DNA of 64,000 nt from Gammaproteobacteria bacterium (GCA_016744375.1 JADGEM010000008.1:1-64000), one strand, 5' to 3'; counted from the first letter of the stretch, positions 6,794-16,843 are shown. Translations and numbers: made by a program. The notes: generated from the sequence alone by a model not told the origin.

Positions 6794-9700
6794 ATGAAAA
6801 ATACGTTCCAACTTGTCTTTACCCTATTTTTACTGGTGATTGCCCCAATTTCCACTGCGGCTACTGAAAAAGTCTCTCTACAGCTAAAATGGAAACACCA
6901 GTTCCAATTTGCCGGTTATTATATGGCAATTGAAAAAGGATTTTATAAGAATGCAGGTATTGAAGTTGAGATAAAAGAGCCCTATTCTGGTCAGGATATT
7001 ATTAAAGAAGTTTTACAGGGTCAATCAACTTATGCCGTTGGCGGACCAGGTTCACTCATTGACATATCTGAAAACAAAAAAATTATTTACCTGGCCGCAA
7101 TATACCAATCTTCACCACTGATATTGCTTGCTGCCCAACGCTCAAATATAAAAAATATAAAGGACATTAAAAATCTCAGAGTCATGTTGACGGGTGATAA
7201 AAAGATTGATGCAGTGCTCTTGGCCATGATGCTTTCTCAGGGCATCAATTATAATGACATCCAGATACAAAAACACAGTTATAACGTACGGGATCTCATC
7301 AACATCGATACCGACTTAATGGCTTCCTATATTTCAAATGAGCCATATGCTTTAAATGAACAGGGGCTTGACAGTATTGTATTTCATCCTAAAGATTATG
7401 GTTTTGATTTTTATAATGATATTTTACTGACCAGTCAGCAGGAGTTGAAAAATCATCCTGAACGTGTCAAGAAATTTAGACAAGCCTCATTGCAGGGTTG
7501 GGAATATGCATTTGAGCATATTGATGAAACCGTTGACATTATTCTAAGAAAATACAATACACAAAATAAATCCCGTAAAGCTTTCCTGTATGAAGCAAAT
7601 GAGTTAAAGAAGCTGGCTTTTTACCGGACCCGGACCCTGGGTAACATTGATGAAAATACTCTGGAGCGAATGTTTGAAACCTATCGGATTCTGGGTTTAG
7701 CTCGCGGCTACATAAATTTTGAAGATATCATCTATTCGGATAAAAAAATGCCACTCATGTTGTCCGAACAGGAAAGTCATTATTTGCAGGCCAAAGGTCA
7801 AATTACTCTCTGTACAGATCCCGACTGGCTGCCATTTTCTATACTTGAAGATAATCACTATAAAGGTATTAGTGCAGACATTTATCAATTATTGAAAGCT
7901 AAACTACCCGTTCCAGTTAAGCTCCTTCCAACCACATCCTGGAAGCAGACACTTGAATTTTCAAAACAAAGAAAGTGTGACATTATTGATCTGGCTATAC
8001 AAACCAGAGATAGAGATCAATATCTGAATTTTACTCAGCCTTTTTTAAAAGTTCCTCTGGTAATTGCCACGCGACATGAGGTTCCATTTATTGCAGATTT
8101 CAAATCATTGCAGTCTCAGAAAATAGGTATTGTTGCTGGCTATGCTTTTGTCGAAATTCTCAGAGAATCATACCCCAACATCAATATCATCGAAGTCAAG
8201 ACTTTAAAAGATGGGCTGCAAAAAGTAAAAGATGGAGAACTTTTTGGTTATATAGGAACGCTTGCTGGTATTGCACATGTCTTAAAAAAAGAGTTTACCG
8301 GAGAACTTAAAATTACAGGCAAATTTATGGAGACCTGGAATATGGGCTCAGCAGTCAGGAGTGATGAAAAACAACTGTTGATCATATTAAATAAAATAAT
8401 AGCCAGTATCGACAGCCAAAAAATTAAAAACATTATCAATAAATGGATAACCATCAAATACGAAAAACAAATTGATTACACTTTGATCTGGCAAATATTA
8501 CTATTTGTATTATTTATTGTCATGTTCTTAATCTATCGTGAGCGAGCACTAAAAAAATACAACCGAATATTAGAAGAGCAAAAAGAACTTTATAACCTGG
8601 TTTTTGAAAACTCATCTCATGCCGTACTTCTGCTGGATACAAAAACCAATAAATTTATAAAATGCAACAACCAGGCAGTTAAGATGCTCAAAGCCTCTTC
8701 AAAAGAAAGTGTTGTTGATTTACTTCCTGAAGAACTATCACCAACAAAGCAGCCTGATGGCCAATACAGTAGTCAAAAATCATTTGATATGATTGCCCTG
8801 GCAATAAGAAATCATTCTCATACTTTTGAGTGGAGACATATTAAAAACTCAGGTGAAAAGTTTTGGGTCGAGGTCACTTTAACCTATATTCGCCTTAATC
8901 ATAGGGAAGTCATTCATGTTCTTTGGAAAAACATTGATGATCAAAAAGAAATTGAGAGAAACTTAATTGAGTCAAAAGAAAAAGCCATCGCTGCAACTCA
9001 GGCAAAGTCTGAATTTTTGGCCAATATGAGCCATGAGATTCGAACACCTATGAATGGTATTATTGGCATGACACATCTGGCACTTGAAACAAATTCCAGT
9101 ATCAAACAGAAAAGATTTCTGCAAACGATTGATCAGTCGGCAAAATCACTACTTGGAATTATTAACGATATTCTTGACTTTTCGAAAGTGGAAGCAGGCA
9201 AGCTTGATATTGAAAAGGTCAACTTTGACCTGATGAAACTTATAGATGACGTTATCAGACAAATTAATTTTAAATCAAAGAATAAAAATATTGGGATTAA
9301 TGTCAATGTTATTTCAGAGATTCACTCATCCTTTTATGGTGATGATTTACGTATATCACAAATTTTAACAAACTTACTTGATAACGCAATCAAATTTACC
9401 TTTGCTGGAGAAATCACCTTATCAATTTGGAAACTTAAAAATAACTTTCTAAAATTTGAAGTGAAAGATACTGGTGTAGGCCTTAGCCGCAAACAACAGG
9501 CAAAGCTTTTTCAGTCATTTTCACAGGCTGACGGGAGCACAACTCGAAAACATGGCGGCACGGGTCTGGGTCTTTATATTTCTAAAAGTCTGGTTGAGTT
9601 GATGAATGGTAAAATATGGGTTCAGAGTGAACTGGGAAAAGGCAGTCGATTTACCTTTGAAATTGAGCTCCCCGAAACCTCCGACAGCAACAATTTACTG

Positions 9701-10525
9701 ACAACACAAGATCATTACTTCGTTAGTAAATTACAAACTGATTCTAATAGAGACAGAGAACAGAGAAAAGCATTAAAAAACCAGATCAACAGACTGACTG
9801 GAAGAATTCTTTTAACTGAAGATAATCTGGTTAATCAGGAAATAATCACCAACTTGTTAGAAGAAAGCCATATTCTTATTGATATTGCTGATAATGGCCT
9901 TGAAGCAACAAAATTATTTAATGAGAACCAGTACAAACTCATCATTATGGATATTCAAATGCCGATTATGGATGGTTACGAAGCCACAAAAATAATCAGA
10001 CAATCCGATGCTAATATACCAATTATTGCCCTGACAGCCAATGCAAGGCATGAGGACATGGAAAAAACGCTGCAGTCAGGAATGAATGAACACCTGAACA
10101 AACCCATTGAAATTGATAGACTCTATCAGATATTATTAAAATACCTCCCACAGCGACAGGTTTCAGGGCCACTGAGCACGACTGATACACAGGAGACCTC
10201 TAACACCTCAGATATCCCTCAATTTAATCACATCAATACCGAGCTTGGGTTATCCTATTTTTCTGAAAATACTAAAATATACCTTAAAATATTAAAGAAA
10301 TTTGCCGATGGCTATAGAGATTTAAACATTGAAAATTTAGATTCAGAGCAATTAAAAAGATACGCTCATACTATAAGAGGACTGAGTTTAAATATAGGGG
10401 CAAATGAACTCAATGAGATAACAGTCAAGCTGGATGAAAAACAAAATAAAGAATTAATCCACGAGTTTGCCAGAGCTCTTTCTCAAGTAACGTCTGAAAT
10501 TGACAAAAAACTCGACTTTGATTAG
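6794..10525 (+). CDS. Hybrid sensor histidine kinase with NMT1-type and SBP_bac_3 periplasmic domains
   Basis: Domains in this 1243-residue protein run: signal peptide (1-22); NMT1/THI5-like solute-binding domain (about 27-250) with the typical QLKWKHQFQFAGYYMA start; a second, family-3 binding domain (about 330-555); a membrane helix (about 567-585); PAS (about 600-725); histidine kinase with phospho-acceptor His747 in SHEIRTP and an ATPase domain with DTGVGL and GGTGLGL; receiver domain with Asp1053 in MDIQMP; and a C-terminal HPT domain with His1192 in AHTIRG. All phosphorelay residues are present. No separate response regulator is adjacent. It lies 64 bp before dctP, so it probably senses small solutes linked to the TRAP system. 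No clear ribosome site precedes the ATG. Confidence 0.92.
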   Translation: MKNTFQLVFTLFLLVIAPISTAATEKVSLQLKWKHQFQFAGYYMAIEKGFYKNAGIEVEIKEPYSGQDIIKEVLQGQSTYAVGGPGSLIDISENKKIIYLAAIYQSSPLILLAAQRSNIKNIKDIKNLRVMLTGDKKIDAVLLAMMLSQGINYNDIQIQKHSYNVRDLINIDTDLMASYISNEPYALNEQGLDSIVFHPKDYGFDFYNDILLTSQQELKNHPERVKKFRQASLQGWEYAFEHIDETVDIILRKYNTQNKSRKAFLYEANELKKLAFYRTRTLGNIDENTLERMFETYRILGLARGYINFEDIIYSDKKMPLMLSEQESHYLQAKGQITLCTDPDWLPFSILEDNHYKGISADIYQLLKAKLPVPVKLLPTTSWKQTLEFSKQRKCDIIDLAIQTRDRDQYLNFTQPFLKVPLVIATRHEVPFIADFKSLQSQKIGIVAGYAFVEILRESYPNINIIEVKTLKDGLQKVKDGELFGYIGTLAGIAHVLKKEFTGELKITGKFMETWNMGSAVRSDEKQLLIILNKIIASIDSQKIKNIINKWITIKYEKQIDYTLIWQILLFVLFIVMFLIYRERALKKYNRILEEQKELYNLVFENSSHAVLLLDTKTNKFIKCNNQAVKMLKASSKESVVDLLPEELSPTKQPDGQYSSQKSFDMIALAIRNHSHTFEWRHIKNSGEKFWVEVTLTYIRLNHREVIHVLWKNIDDQKEIERNLIESKEKAIAATQAKSEFLANMSHEIRTPMNGIIGMTHLALETNSSIKQKRFLQTIDQSAKSLLGIINDILDFSKVEAGKLDIEKVNFDLMKLIDDVIRQINFKSKNKNIGINVNVISEIHSSFYGDDLRISQILTNLLDNAIKFTFAGEITLSIWKLKNNFLKFEVKDTGVGLSRKQQAKLFQSFSQADGSTTRKHGGTGLGLYISKSLVELMNGKIWVQSELGKGSRFTFEIELPETSDSNNLLTTQDHYFVSKLQTDSNRDREQRKALKNQINRLTGRILLTEDNLVNQEIITNLLEESHILIDIADNGLEATKLFNENQYKLIIMDIQMPIMDGYEATKIIRQSDANIPIIALTANARHEDMEKTLQSGMNEHLNKPIEIDRLYQILLKYLPQRQVSGPLSTTDTQETSNTSDIPQFNHINTELGLSYFSENTKIYLKILKKFADGYRDLNIENLDSEQLKRYAHTIRGLSLNIGANELNEITVKLDEKQNKELIHEFARALSQVTSEIDKKLDFD

Positions 10526-10589
10526 AGGCTGTCCTAGACTGTACTATGAATCACAGCTACTTAAAATAAATTAGATTAGGAGTCTCATT

Positions 10590-11576
10590 ATGCCTTTGAT
10601 TAGAATTTTTGCTGCGTTAGTCATTTGTTCACTTGCTTTTTCACAATCATTGATGGCCAAAGAGATTGTCATCAAGTTTTCTCACGTTACAACTGAAAAG
10701 ACCCCAAAAGGCAAAGCAGCTAAATACTTACAGGAATTAGTTGCACAAAGACTTAAAGGTAAAGTCAGAATAGATGTGTATCCTAACTCCCAACTTTATA
10801 ATGATAAAGAAGTATTAAAAGCACTCCTCCTAAATGATGTACAAATGGCAGCACCTTCTTTATCTAAATTTGGTAAATTTACAAAAAAATGGGGCTTATT
10901 TGATTTACCCTTCCTGTTTAAAGATGACAATGCAGTTGCCTGCTTTACCAACGGGCCAAAAGGCCAGGCTCTACTGAATGCCGCCAATAATAAAGGACTT
11001 CAGGGGCTGGGTTACTGGCTTAACGGCATGAAACAGCTTTCAGCCAATAAACCACTTATCGTTCCAGATGATGCAAAAGGTGAAAAATTTCGTATTATGA
11101 GTTCCGATGTGCTTGAGGCACAATTTAAGGCTGTCAATGCGAACCCACAGAAGATGTCATTTTCTGAAGTATACAATGCCCTTTCCACGGGTGTTATTGA
11201 TGGTCAGGAGAATACCTGGTCAAATATCCGTACCAAGAAATTCTTTGAAGTACAAAGTGACTTTACCGAATCCAATCATGGCGTATTAGAATATATTCTT
11301 GTCACCAGTACAGAATTTTGGAATAGCCTTCCTAAGGACATTCAAACTGAACTGGCCGCCATTATTAAAGAAGCCACTCTAAAAGAGACTCAATGGGCTC
11401 TGGAAGCGGCACAGGCAGACAAAGAATTTATTATTGCCTCGGGCCGAACTAAGATTCATACTTTAACCAATGATCAGGCTGCATTATGGGCAACCGCTAT
11501 GAAACCTGTCTGGAAACAATTTGAGGGCAACGTCGGCAAAGACAATATTGACGCTGTCATTCAATGCGGCCAATAA
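10590..11576 (+). CDS. dctP: TRAP transporter solute-binding protein, DctP family
   Basis: This 328-residue periplasmic protein has a signal peptide (1-23) and the DctP fold markers: IKFSHVTTEKTPKG near the start, a KFRIMSSDVLEAQFKA segment carrying the carboxylate-binding Arg, and SFSEVYNALSTGVIDGQENTW. These fit C4-dicarboxylate binders such as DctP of Pseudomonas and Rhodobacter. A TAGGAG ribosome site lies eight bases before the ATG. The dctQ and dctM genes follow directly, giving a full three-part transporter. Substrate is most likely succinate, fumarate or malate; this is family knowledge, not shown here. Confidence 0.93.
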   Translation: MPLIRIFAALVICSLAFSQSLMAKEIVIKFSHVTTEKTPKGKAAKYLQELVAQRLKGKVRIDVYPNSQLYNDKEVLKALLLNDVQMAAPSLSKFGKFTKKWGLFDLPFLFKDDNAVACFTNGPKGQALLNAANNKGLQGLGYWLNGMKQLSANKPLIVPDDAKGEKFRIMSSDVLEAQFKAVNANPQKMSFSEVYNALSTGVIDGQENTWSNIRTKKFFEVQSDFTESNHGVLEYILVTSTEFWNSLPKDIQTELAAIIKEATLKETQWALEAAQADKEFIIASGRTKIHTLTNDQAALWATAMKPVWKQFEGNVGKDNIDAVIQCGQ

Positions 11577-11597
11577 GCTGCAGTCTGTTATATTATT

Positions 11598-12155
11598 ATG
11601 AGTAAATATATTGACTATATTGAGGAAGGCTTTATTGCCTTCCTCCTTACTGCGATGACCCTTGTGACCTTTTCACAAGTTGTGGCAAGATACATGTTTA
11701 ACTCCGGTGCGGTCTGGGCTCTGGAATTAACAACCTATCTTTTTGCCTGGCTGGTTATGTTTGGCGCCGCTTTTTGCGTTAAAAAAGGGGTTCATATTGG
11801 TATTGATGCCTTTGTAAACATTTTTTCTTCTCATATTCGAAAATACCTGACACTTCTGGCCATCTCTTTTTGTCTGCTTTATTGTGCTATCCTGTTCAAA
11901 GGAAGCTGGGATTATATTGCCAAGCTTAAAATGATTGGCATTGAAGCTGAAGATTTACCCATTGAAGAATGGAAAATTAAAATCATTCTCCCCATCGGTT
12001 TCGCTCTCATCTTTTTTCGTCTTATTGAAGTCGCATGGAAAGTCTACAAAGGTGAAGTTGAGAGCATGCATTTTGTCAATGAAACCAAAGAACTGATTGA
12101 TGAAATTGAACAGACATCCAGTTCTGATACTTCCAGCTCGAATAAAGGTGTCTGA
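11598..12155 (+). CDS. dctQ: TRAP transporter small permease, DctQ
   Basis: This 185-residue membrane protein has four predicted helices and the DctQ pattern, including FSQVVARYMFNSGAVWALELTTY split over residues 25-47 and a KKGVHIGIDAF segment. Its C-terminus is a charged, Ser-rich tail. It starts 21 bp after dctP and abuts dctM (stop and next start adjacent), so the three genes form one operon. It pairs with DctM in the inner membrane for sodium-driven solute uptake. Confidence 0.92.
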   Translation: MSKYIDYIEEGFIAFLLTAMTLVTFSQVVARYMFNSGAVWALELTTYLFAWLVMFGAAFCVKKGVHIGIDAFVNIFSSHIRKYLTLLAISFCLLYCAILFKGSWDYIAKLKMIGIEAEDLPIEEWKIKIILPIGFALIFFRLIEVAWKVYKGEVESMHFVNETKELIDEIEQTSSSDTSSSNKGV

Positions 12156-13454
12156 ATGACAGCAGCAGCCCTCTTTGTTATGCTTTTTTTCTTCATGCTC
12201 ATAGGTGTCCCTGTCAGCTTTTCTCTGGGACTTGCCAGTACACTTGCTGTACTGTTTTTTTCTGACAGTTCGATGGCGTCTTTAGCCGGTAAAATATTTA
12301 CCTCTATGGAGCATTACACGCTCATGGCTATCCCCTTTTTTATTCTCGCCTCTGCTTTTTTAACCACAGGCGGTGCAGCACGAAGACTGGTTAATTTTGC
12401 CGTTGATAGTGTCGGCTGGATCCGAGGCGGGCTGGCGATGGCCTCTGTTCTGGCCTGTATGATGTTTGCTGCGGTTTCAGGTTCATCTCCTGCAACTGTT
12501 GTTGCTATTGGTTCTATTGTTATTGCCGGTATGGTGCGTGAAGGTTACTCCCAATCCTTTTCAGCTGGTGTGATCAGCACTGCAGGTACCATGGGAATAT
12601 TGATCCCTCCTTCTATTGTTATGGTGGTTTATGCTGCAGCCACCGATGTTTCCGTCGGACGCATGTTTCTGGCAGGTGTTTTTCCAGGAATACTCATAGG
12701 CACGTTAATGATGATTACCATTTATTTTGTTGCCCGCAAGAAAAACTTTCCAAATGTCCCTTTTAAAGGCTTCAAACAACTCATGTCCTCAGCTCTCAGC
12801 GCTGCTGGTGGCTTATTTCTGATCGTTATTATTATGGGCGGCATTTATGGTGGTATATTTACACCCACTGAAGCTGCCGCTGTAGCAGCAGTGTATGCCT
12901 TCATTATTGCTGTATTTGCTTATCGTGATATTAAATTTTCTCACATTCCCAGGGTCTTAATTGATGCGGGGAAGACCAGTGTTATGCTCATGTTTATTAT
13001 AGCAAATGCTTTATTATTTGCTTTTGTTCTTACCTCGGAGCGGATACCACATGAAATTGCAGAGCTCATTATCTCCATTGGCTTACCAACTTGGGGATTT
13101 TTACTCATTGTTAATATCATGCTTCTAATCGCTGGTAATTTCATGGAACCTTCCGGCATCTTATTAATCATGGCCCCGATTCTTTTCCCTATTGCCATTC
13201 AGCTGGGTATTGATCCTATCCATTTAGGAGTTATTATGGTGGTGAACATGGAGATTGGTATGATCACTCCTCCGGTGGGACTCAATCTTTTTGTCACATC
13301 CGGTATTACCGGAATGAGTATGATTGAAGTCATAAAAGCAACTTATCCCTGGTTATTACTCATGCTGAGCTTCCTGATGATCATCACATATGTGCCCGAA
13401 GTCTCACTTTACCTGCCTACTTTGCTCATGGGACCTGAAACCGTTAATATGTAG
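12156..13454 (+). CDS. dctM: TRAP transporter large permease, DctM
   Basis: This 432-residue protein has about a dozen hydrophobic segments and strong DctM signatures: PVSFSLGLAS near the N-terminus, AVSGSSPATVVAIGSIV around 107-123, GTMGILIPPSIVMVVYA around 143-159, TPTEAAAVAAVYA around 236, and MITPPVGLNLFV near the C-terminus. Length is typical. It is the transport channel of the TRAP system and uses the ion gradient. The start codon follows the dctQ stop without a gap. No terminator is obvious in the 134 bp before the next gene. Confidence 0.94.
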   Translation: MTAAALFVMLFFFMLIGVPVSFSLGLASTLAVLFFSDSSMASLAGKIFTSMEHYTLMAIPFFILASAFLTTGGAARRLVNFAVDSVGWIRGGLAMASVLACMMFAAVSGSSPATVVAIGSIVIAGMVREGYSQSFSAGVISTAGTMGILIPPSIVMVVYAAATDVSVGRMFLAGVFPGILIGTLMMITIYFVARKKNFPNVPFKGFKQLMSSALSAAGGLFLIVIIMGGIYGGIFTPTEAAAVAAVYAFIIAVFAYRDIKFSHIPRVLIDAGKTSVMLMFIIANALLFAFVLTSERIPHEIAELIISIGLPTWGFLLIVNIMLLIAGNFMEPSGILLIMAPILFPIAIQLGIDPIHLGVIMVVNMEIGMITPPVGLNLFVTSGITGMSMIEVIKATYPWLLLMLSFLMIITYVPEVSLYLPTLLMGPETVNM

Positions 13455-13588
13455 TGGTACACTATTAGTTAGACTAAGGTTTACCGCCATACAGGGAAAT
13501 CCTTGGTTATCAATGCAAAATTCAGGGCTGAGGCAAAGATTTTGATAACTCACGCGATTGATAATAATACAATTCAAAATAACTGATT

Positions 13589-15625
13589 ATGAGAAAAAAT
13601 ACTCTTTTTTTCATTTTTCTCAGTATAGCAATCGCTCTAATAGATGGTTTATTTGTGACTGCCAACCACTATTTTACCCGTGAGACCTTTGAGACAACGT
13701 TACAGGAAGAAAGTCGCAATGATTATGCGATATATAAAACAGTCCTTGAATCAACCTATAATGGTCTCTCTATACAAGCCACTCTTTTCGCCAGCAATAT
13801 TCAGATCCAGAACCTCTTCCTCCAGGGGAAAAAAGCACTCGAGCAGGAAGGTGGCGGTTCTGGTGGAGAAAAAACGGCTGAAATAAGAAATAAACTGTAC
13901 CAACTGGTTGCAAACCCCTGGCAAAAGGCCACTGAAAAGTTTGATGTTCGCCAACTTCAATTTCACCTGGGTCCAGGCTCTCTCAGCTTTTTAAGGGTTC
14001 ATAAACCAGAAAAGTTTGGTGATCGAATGGATGATTTACGCTTTATTATTGTTGATACCAATAAAGAGCGAGTGGCTCGAAGCGGTTTTGAAACCGGTCG
14101 GATTTATTCAGGATTAAGAAGTGTTGTCCCCGTTTTTGCATGGGACAAGGTGTTAAATAAAAAAGTATATGTTGGCGCACTTGAAGTAGGCACATCTTAT
14201 AAAAAACTGCTGGAAACAATTGATCACAATATTGATATAGAGCTCAGTGTGCTCCTTAATAACCGTCACATCAAAAAAACAGTTTGGGACGAATTCATTA
14301 CCGGAAATTACAACAATAATACCATTAATGATTGTGATTGCATCCTTGAAGCAAGCTCACGTTCAAATCAGGGAGCATTTCTGGACTATGTTGCAAAAAA
14401 TATAAATTCCGCAAGCCAATCTCGTCAGGCAGATAGCCAGGCTCACATCATTCAATACAATAATCATTTCTACTCTTATACATTCCACCCTTTCAGAGAT
14501 TATATTGGCACTAAGACACCTTCAAGAAAGGATATCGGTGCAATTTTTATTGCCCGTAATATTGATAAACAAATGTTAGTTTACAAAGAAGAACAATGGC
14601 TTAACATTCTTTATGGCATTCTTGCCTTTATTATTATTGAACTCCTGCTGGTACTGACTTTTTTAAAAGTAACCAAACACTTAACCGCTCAGGTTAAAAT
14701 CCAGACGAAAGAATTGTCTGAACAAAAACGTATAATTGAGCTGGATAAAATTAAATACAAAAACCTGGCGGAGACCATCAATGAAAGTTACTTCTTTTAT
14801 ACCCGTGATAGACACAATCATTTATCTCATGTCAGCTCATCCATTACTCAGGTTTTAGGGTTTTCAAGGGAAGAGTTTCTAGTTGATCCGGTACAATATC
14901 TTCCCAAAAATGCACATGCAGATTTTGTACTAAAAAAAGCACATCAAACCTTTCTTGAAGAAAGCCAGAATCACTTTGAAGTTGAAATTTATAATAAGTC
15001 AGACCGAATACAATATTTATTAGTGACAGAAACGCCAAAACTGGATGCAAATAACCAGGTTAGTTTAATTGAGGGTGTGGCTCAAGATATTACCAAAATT
15101 CGCCAGGATAAAATGCTCTTACAACTACGCTGTCGAATCTTACAGCTGATCTCAGATAAACACGCTCAAAAAGATATCATAACAGCGCTTGCAGAAGGTG
15201 TTGAAGGCATTATTCAAGATGTCAATTGTGCAATTATGTTGTTTAATAAGCAAGCAAACACATTAGAGCTGGGTGCTGCTCCAAATCTGCCCGATGAATT
15301 TAAACAAAAAATCGACCATCAGGATATTAGCTCAGAAAACAATGCCTGCTCTATAGCCGCGAATACTAGCAAACGAAAAATTATTTCTGATATTCAATCA
15401 CCTGATGCCCACATTTTTAAGTCTATTTTTAATAATTCACCTTATAAAGCCTGTTGTTCTGAACCGGCTCTCTCCTCTGAAGCTAAAATTCTGGCTACTG
15501 TTGACTTCTATTATACTAAGCCAACCATTCCGAACAAATCTGATCTTATTATTTTAACCACTGTGATTAATCTGGTCTCAATGATGTTTGAACCTGGGAA
15601 CACTCTCCATGTAAGTGATGACTGA
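13589..15625 (+). CDS. dCache-PAS-GAF sensor protein without a recognisable output domain
   Basis: This 678-residue protein has an N-terminal helix (about 5-27), a large periplasmic dCache-type domain (about 35-340) with LQFHLGPGSLSFLRVHKPEKF split at 120-139 and a GFETGRIYSGLRSVVPV segment, a second helix (about 343-362), a short coiled coil, PAS (about 395-510) and GAF (about 520-670). It ends straight after the GAF domain. No kinase, GGDEF, EAL or methyl-accepting domain is present, and the frame closes normally. It lies downstream of dctPQM on the same strand, so it may signal to the hybrid kinase at 6794 or another protein. A Gly-rich stretch (EGGGSGGE) sits in the periplasmic part. Confidence 0.8.
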   Translation: MRKNTLFFIFLSIAIALIDGLFVTANHYFTRETFETTLQEESRNDYAIYKTVLESTYNGLSIQATLFASNIQIQNLFLQGKKALEQEGGGSGGEKTAEIRNKLYQLVANPWQKATEKFDVRQLQFHLGPGSLSFLRVHKPEKFGDRMDDLRFIIVDTNKERVARSGFETGRIYSGLRSVVPVFAWDKVLNKKVYVGALEVGTSYKKLLETIDHNIDIELSVLLNNRHIKKTVWDEFITGNYNNNTINDCDCILEASSRSNQGAFLDYVAKNINSASQSRQADSQAHIIQYNNHFYSYTFHPFRDYIGTKTPSRKDIGAIFIARNIDKQMLVYKEEQWLNILYGILAFIIIELLLVLTFLKVTKHLTAQVKIQTKELSEQKRIIELDKIKYKNLAETINESYFFYTRDRHNHLSHVSSSITQVLGFSREEFLVDPVQYLPKNAHADFVLKKAHQTFLEESQNHFEVEIYNKSDRIQYLLVTETPKLDANNQVSLIEGVAQDITKIRQDKMLLQLRCRILQLISDKHAQKDIITALAEGVEGIIQDVNCAIMLFNKQANTLELGAAPNLPDEFKQKIDHQDISSENNACSIAANTSKRKIISDIQSPDAHIFKSIFNNSPYKACCSEPALSSEAKILATVDFYYTKPTIPNKSDLIILTTVINLVSMMFEPGNTLHVSDD

Positions 15626-15731
15626 TACTATGAAACGCTAAATTCTTACACACTTTATTCCCCTCACCTACAGTATAAATTCAAAAACTCGGCTAGAATT
15701 AAAAGATAAAGCCGACGAGGAGTTTTTAGTC

Positions 15732-15911
15732 ATGGAACCACAAAAACAACTTGAATCTGAAATTTCTGAATTACAGCAATTAATCAATACAGGTCAGCAG
15801 CAAGGTGTTCCCAATCATTTATTAAAAATGTATCAAAGTTTAATCAAATCAAAAAAAGCAAAGCTGAAGCAGCTAATTGCTTTTTCAAATCAAGCAGATA
15901 AATACAAATAA
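15732..15911 (+). CDS. Small 59-residue coiled-coil-like protein
   Basis: A short frame starting MEPQKQLESEISELQQL encodes a hydrophilic helical protein of 59 residues ending in NQADKYK. A GAGGAG ribosome site lies about nine bases before the ATG, and the Leu/Ile spacing in the first half suggests a coiled coil. It stands alone, 106 bp after the sensor gene. Family not recognised. Codon use resembles its neighbours, which supports a real gene. Confidence 0.6.
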   Translation: MEPQKQLESEISELQQLINTGQQQGVPNHLLKMYQSLIKSKKAKLKQLIAFSNQADKYK

Positions 15912-16076
15912 GCTCACCAGCACAGGTTTAAAAGAGGCACATGTTGACATAAATTGAAGCCAAGATTTAGTTGGTTTTAAAATTGGGCAATTGAAAGCGG
16001 TTGTTGGCTTGTCAATGACGACAACTTATAATTGATAGTTATTGTTCTGCACTTTTATTAATACCAGAGTAAAGCG

Positions 16077-16092
16077 CTAGGGTTTATACCTA
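16077..16092. promoter_or_regulatory. Palindrome-like site, copy 3 of the TAGG/CCTA element
   Basis: CTAGGGTTTATACCTA shares its first ten bases with the perfect palindrome at 5791 and keeps the inverted TAGG...CCTA ends with a 7-base spacer. It lies about 60 bp upstream of the start at 16154. Confidence 0.3.
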
Positions 16093-16153
16093 TCGAAATC
16101 TAAGTAAATTTATATTAGAATATGCTTATTTACAGATAAAGGTAGGAATGATT

Positions 16154-16555
16154 ATGATTATTGATACTGGCAAGGCAAACATTAGCCTACTCAATGAAAC
16201 AGATAATATTATCGTGGTTGATATTTATGCCAATGGTGAATTAAGCATGGATGATGTAAATAACATTCATGAGGCTATTAGTCATTTTGATGTAACGATT
16301 CCAGTCAATACTATCTGCGTGAAATCAGGTAAAAACTATCTTTCTGATGAAGCCTTTGAATATTCTATCAATCATAGCTGCCTTCACAATCAAGTCATTT
16401 ATGTTATCAAACATATGCATGACATTCACTTTCCTAGTCATGCACAGGAAACTTACTTCAAAGAGCATTTAGTAGACTACTGCACATCCATTGATGAAGC
16501 CTACTACCTGCTAAGAAACGAGACAAAACAGAAGTTCAAGCATTGTCCTTCTTAA
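16154..16555 (+). CDS. Uncharacterised protein, possibly STAS/SpoIIAA-like
   Basis: This protein of about 133 residues has alternating beta and helical segments (an IIVVDIYANGELSMDDVNNI stretch near residue 20, then a helix, then a second hydrophobic strand) that recall small STAS or SpoIIAA-like proteins. No signature is firm. I prefer the ATG at 16154 to the one at 16148 because the TAGGA ribosome site sits eight bases before it. It stands alone, with the palindromic element about 60 bp upstream. His and Cys are fairly frequent in the C-terminal half. Function unknown. Confidence 0.6.
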   Translation: MIIDTGKANISLLNETDNIIVVDIYANGELSMDDVNNIHEAISHFDVTIPVNTICVKSGKNYLSDEAFEYSINHSCLHNQVIYVIKHMHDIHFPSHAQETYFKEHLVDYCTSIDEAYYLLRNETKQKFKHCPS

Positions 16556-16843
16556 TTAAATTATCCCCTCATCCTTACTTGTAAGAACCTCACCACAATC
16601 ATTTCATTCCCAAACCAGACTTTTCTTTTATCTCGTATCGTTTTATGTGTGGAATAATGGTTTCAATGGAATAGCCTGAGAACCTGGATATTAATTTTGC
16701 GGTCGTATGCACCTTGTTTAATTAGTACAAAGACTTAGATTGAAAGGTAAAAACAGGCAGTGCTACACCAAAACACGGCTTATTGATTCTGTGTAGCTTT
16801 CACTTTTAATCAGCTTGTAAGCTTCTGATTCTAAGTAAGAAAA

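Noticed and set aside
10526-10589. A possible sigma-54 promoter before dctP, as in pseudomonads
   Set aside because: No TGG-N10-GC type -24/-12 pair was found in the 64-bp gap.
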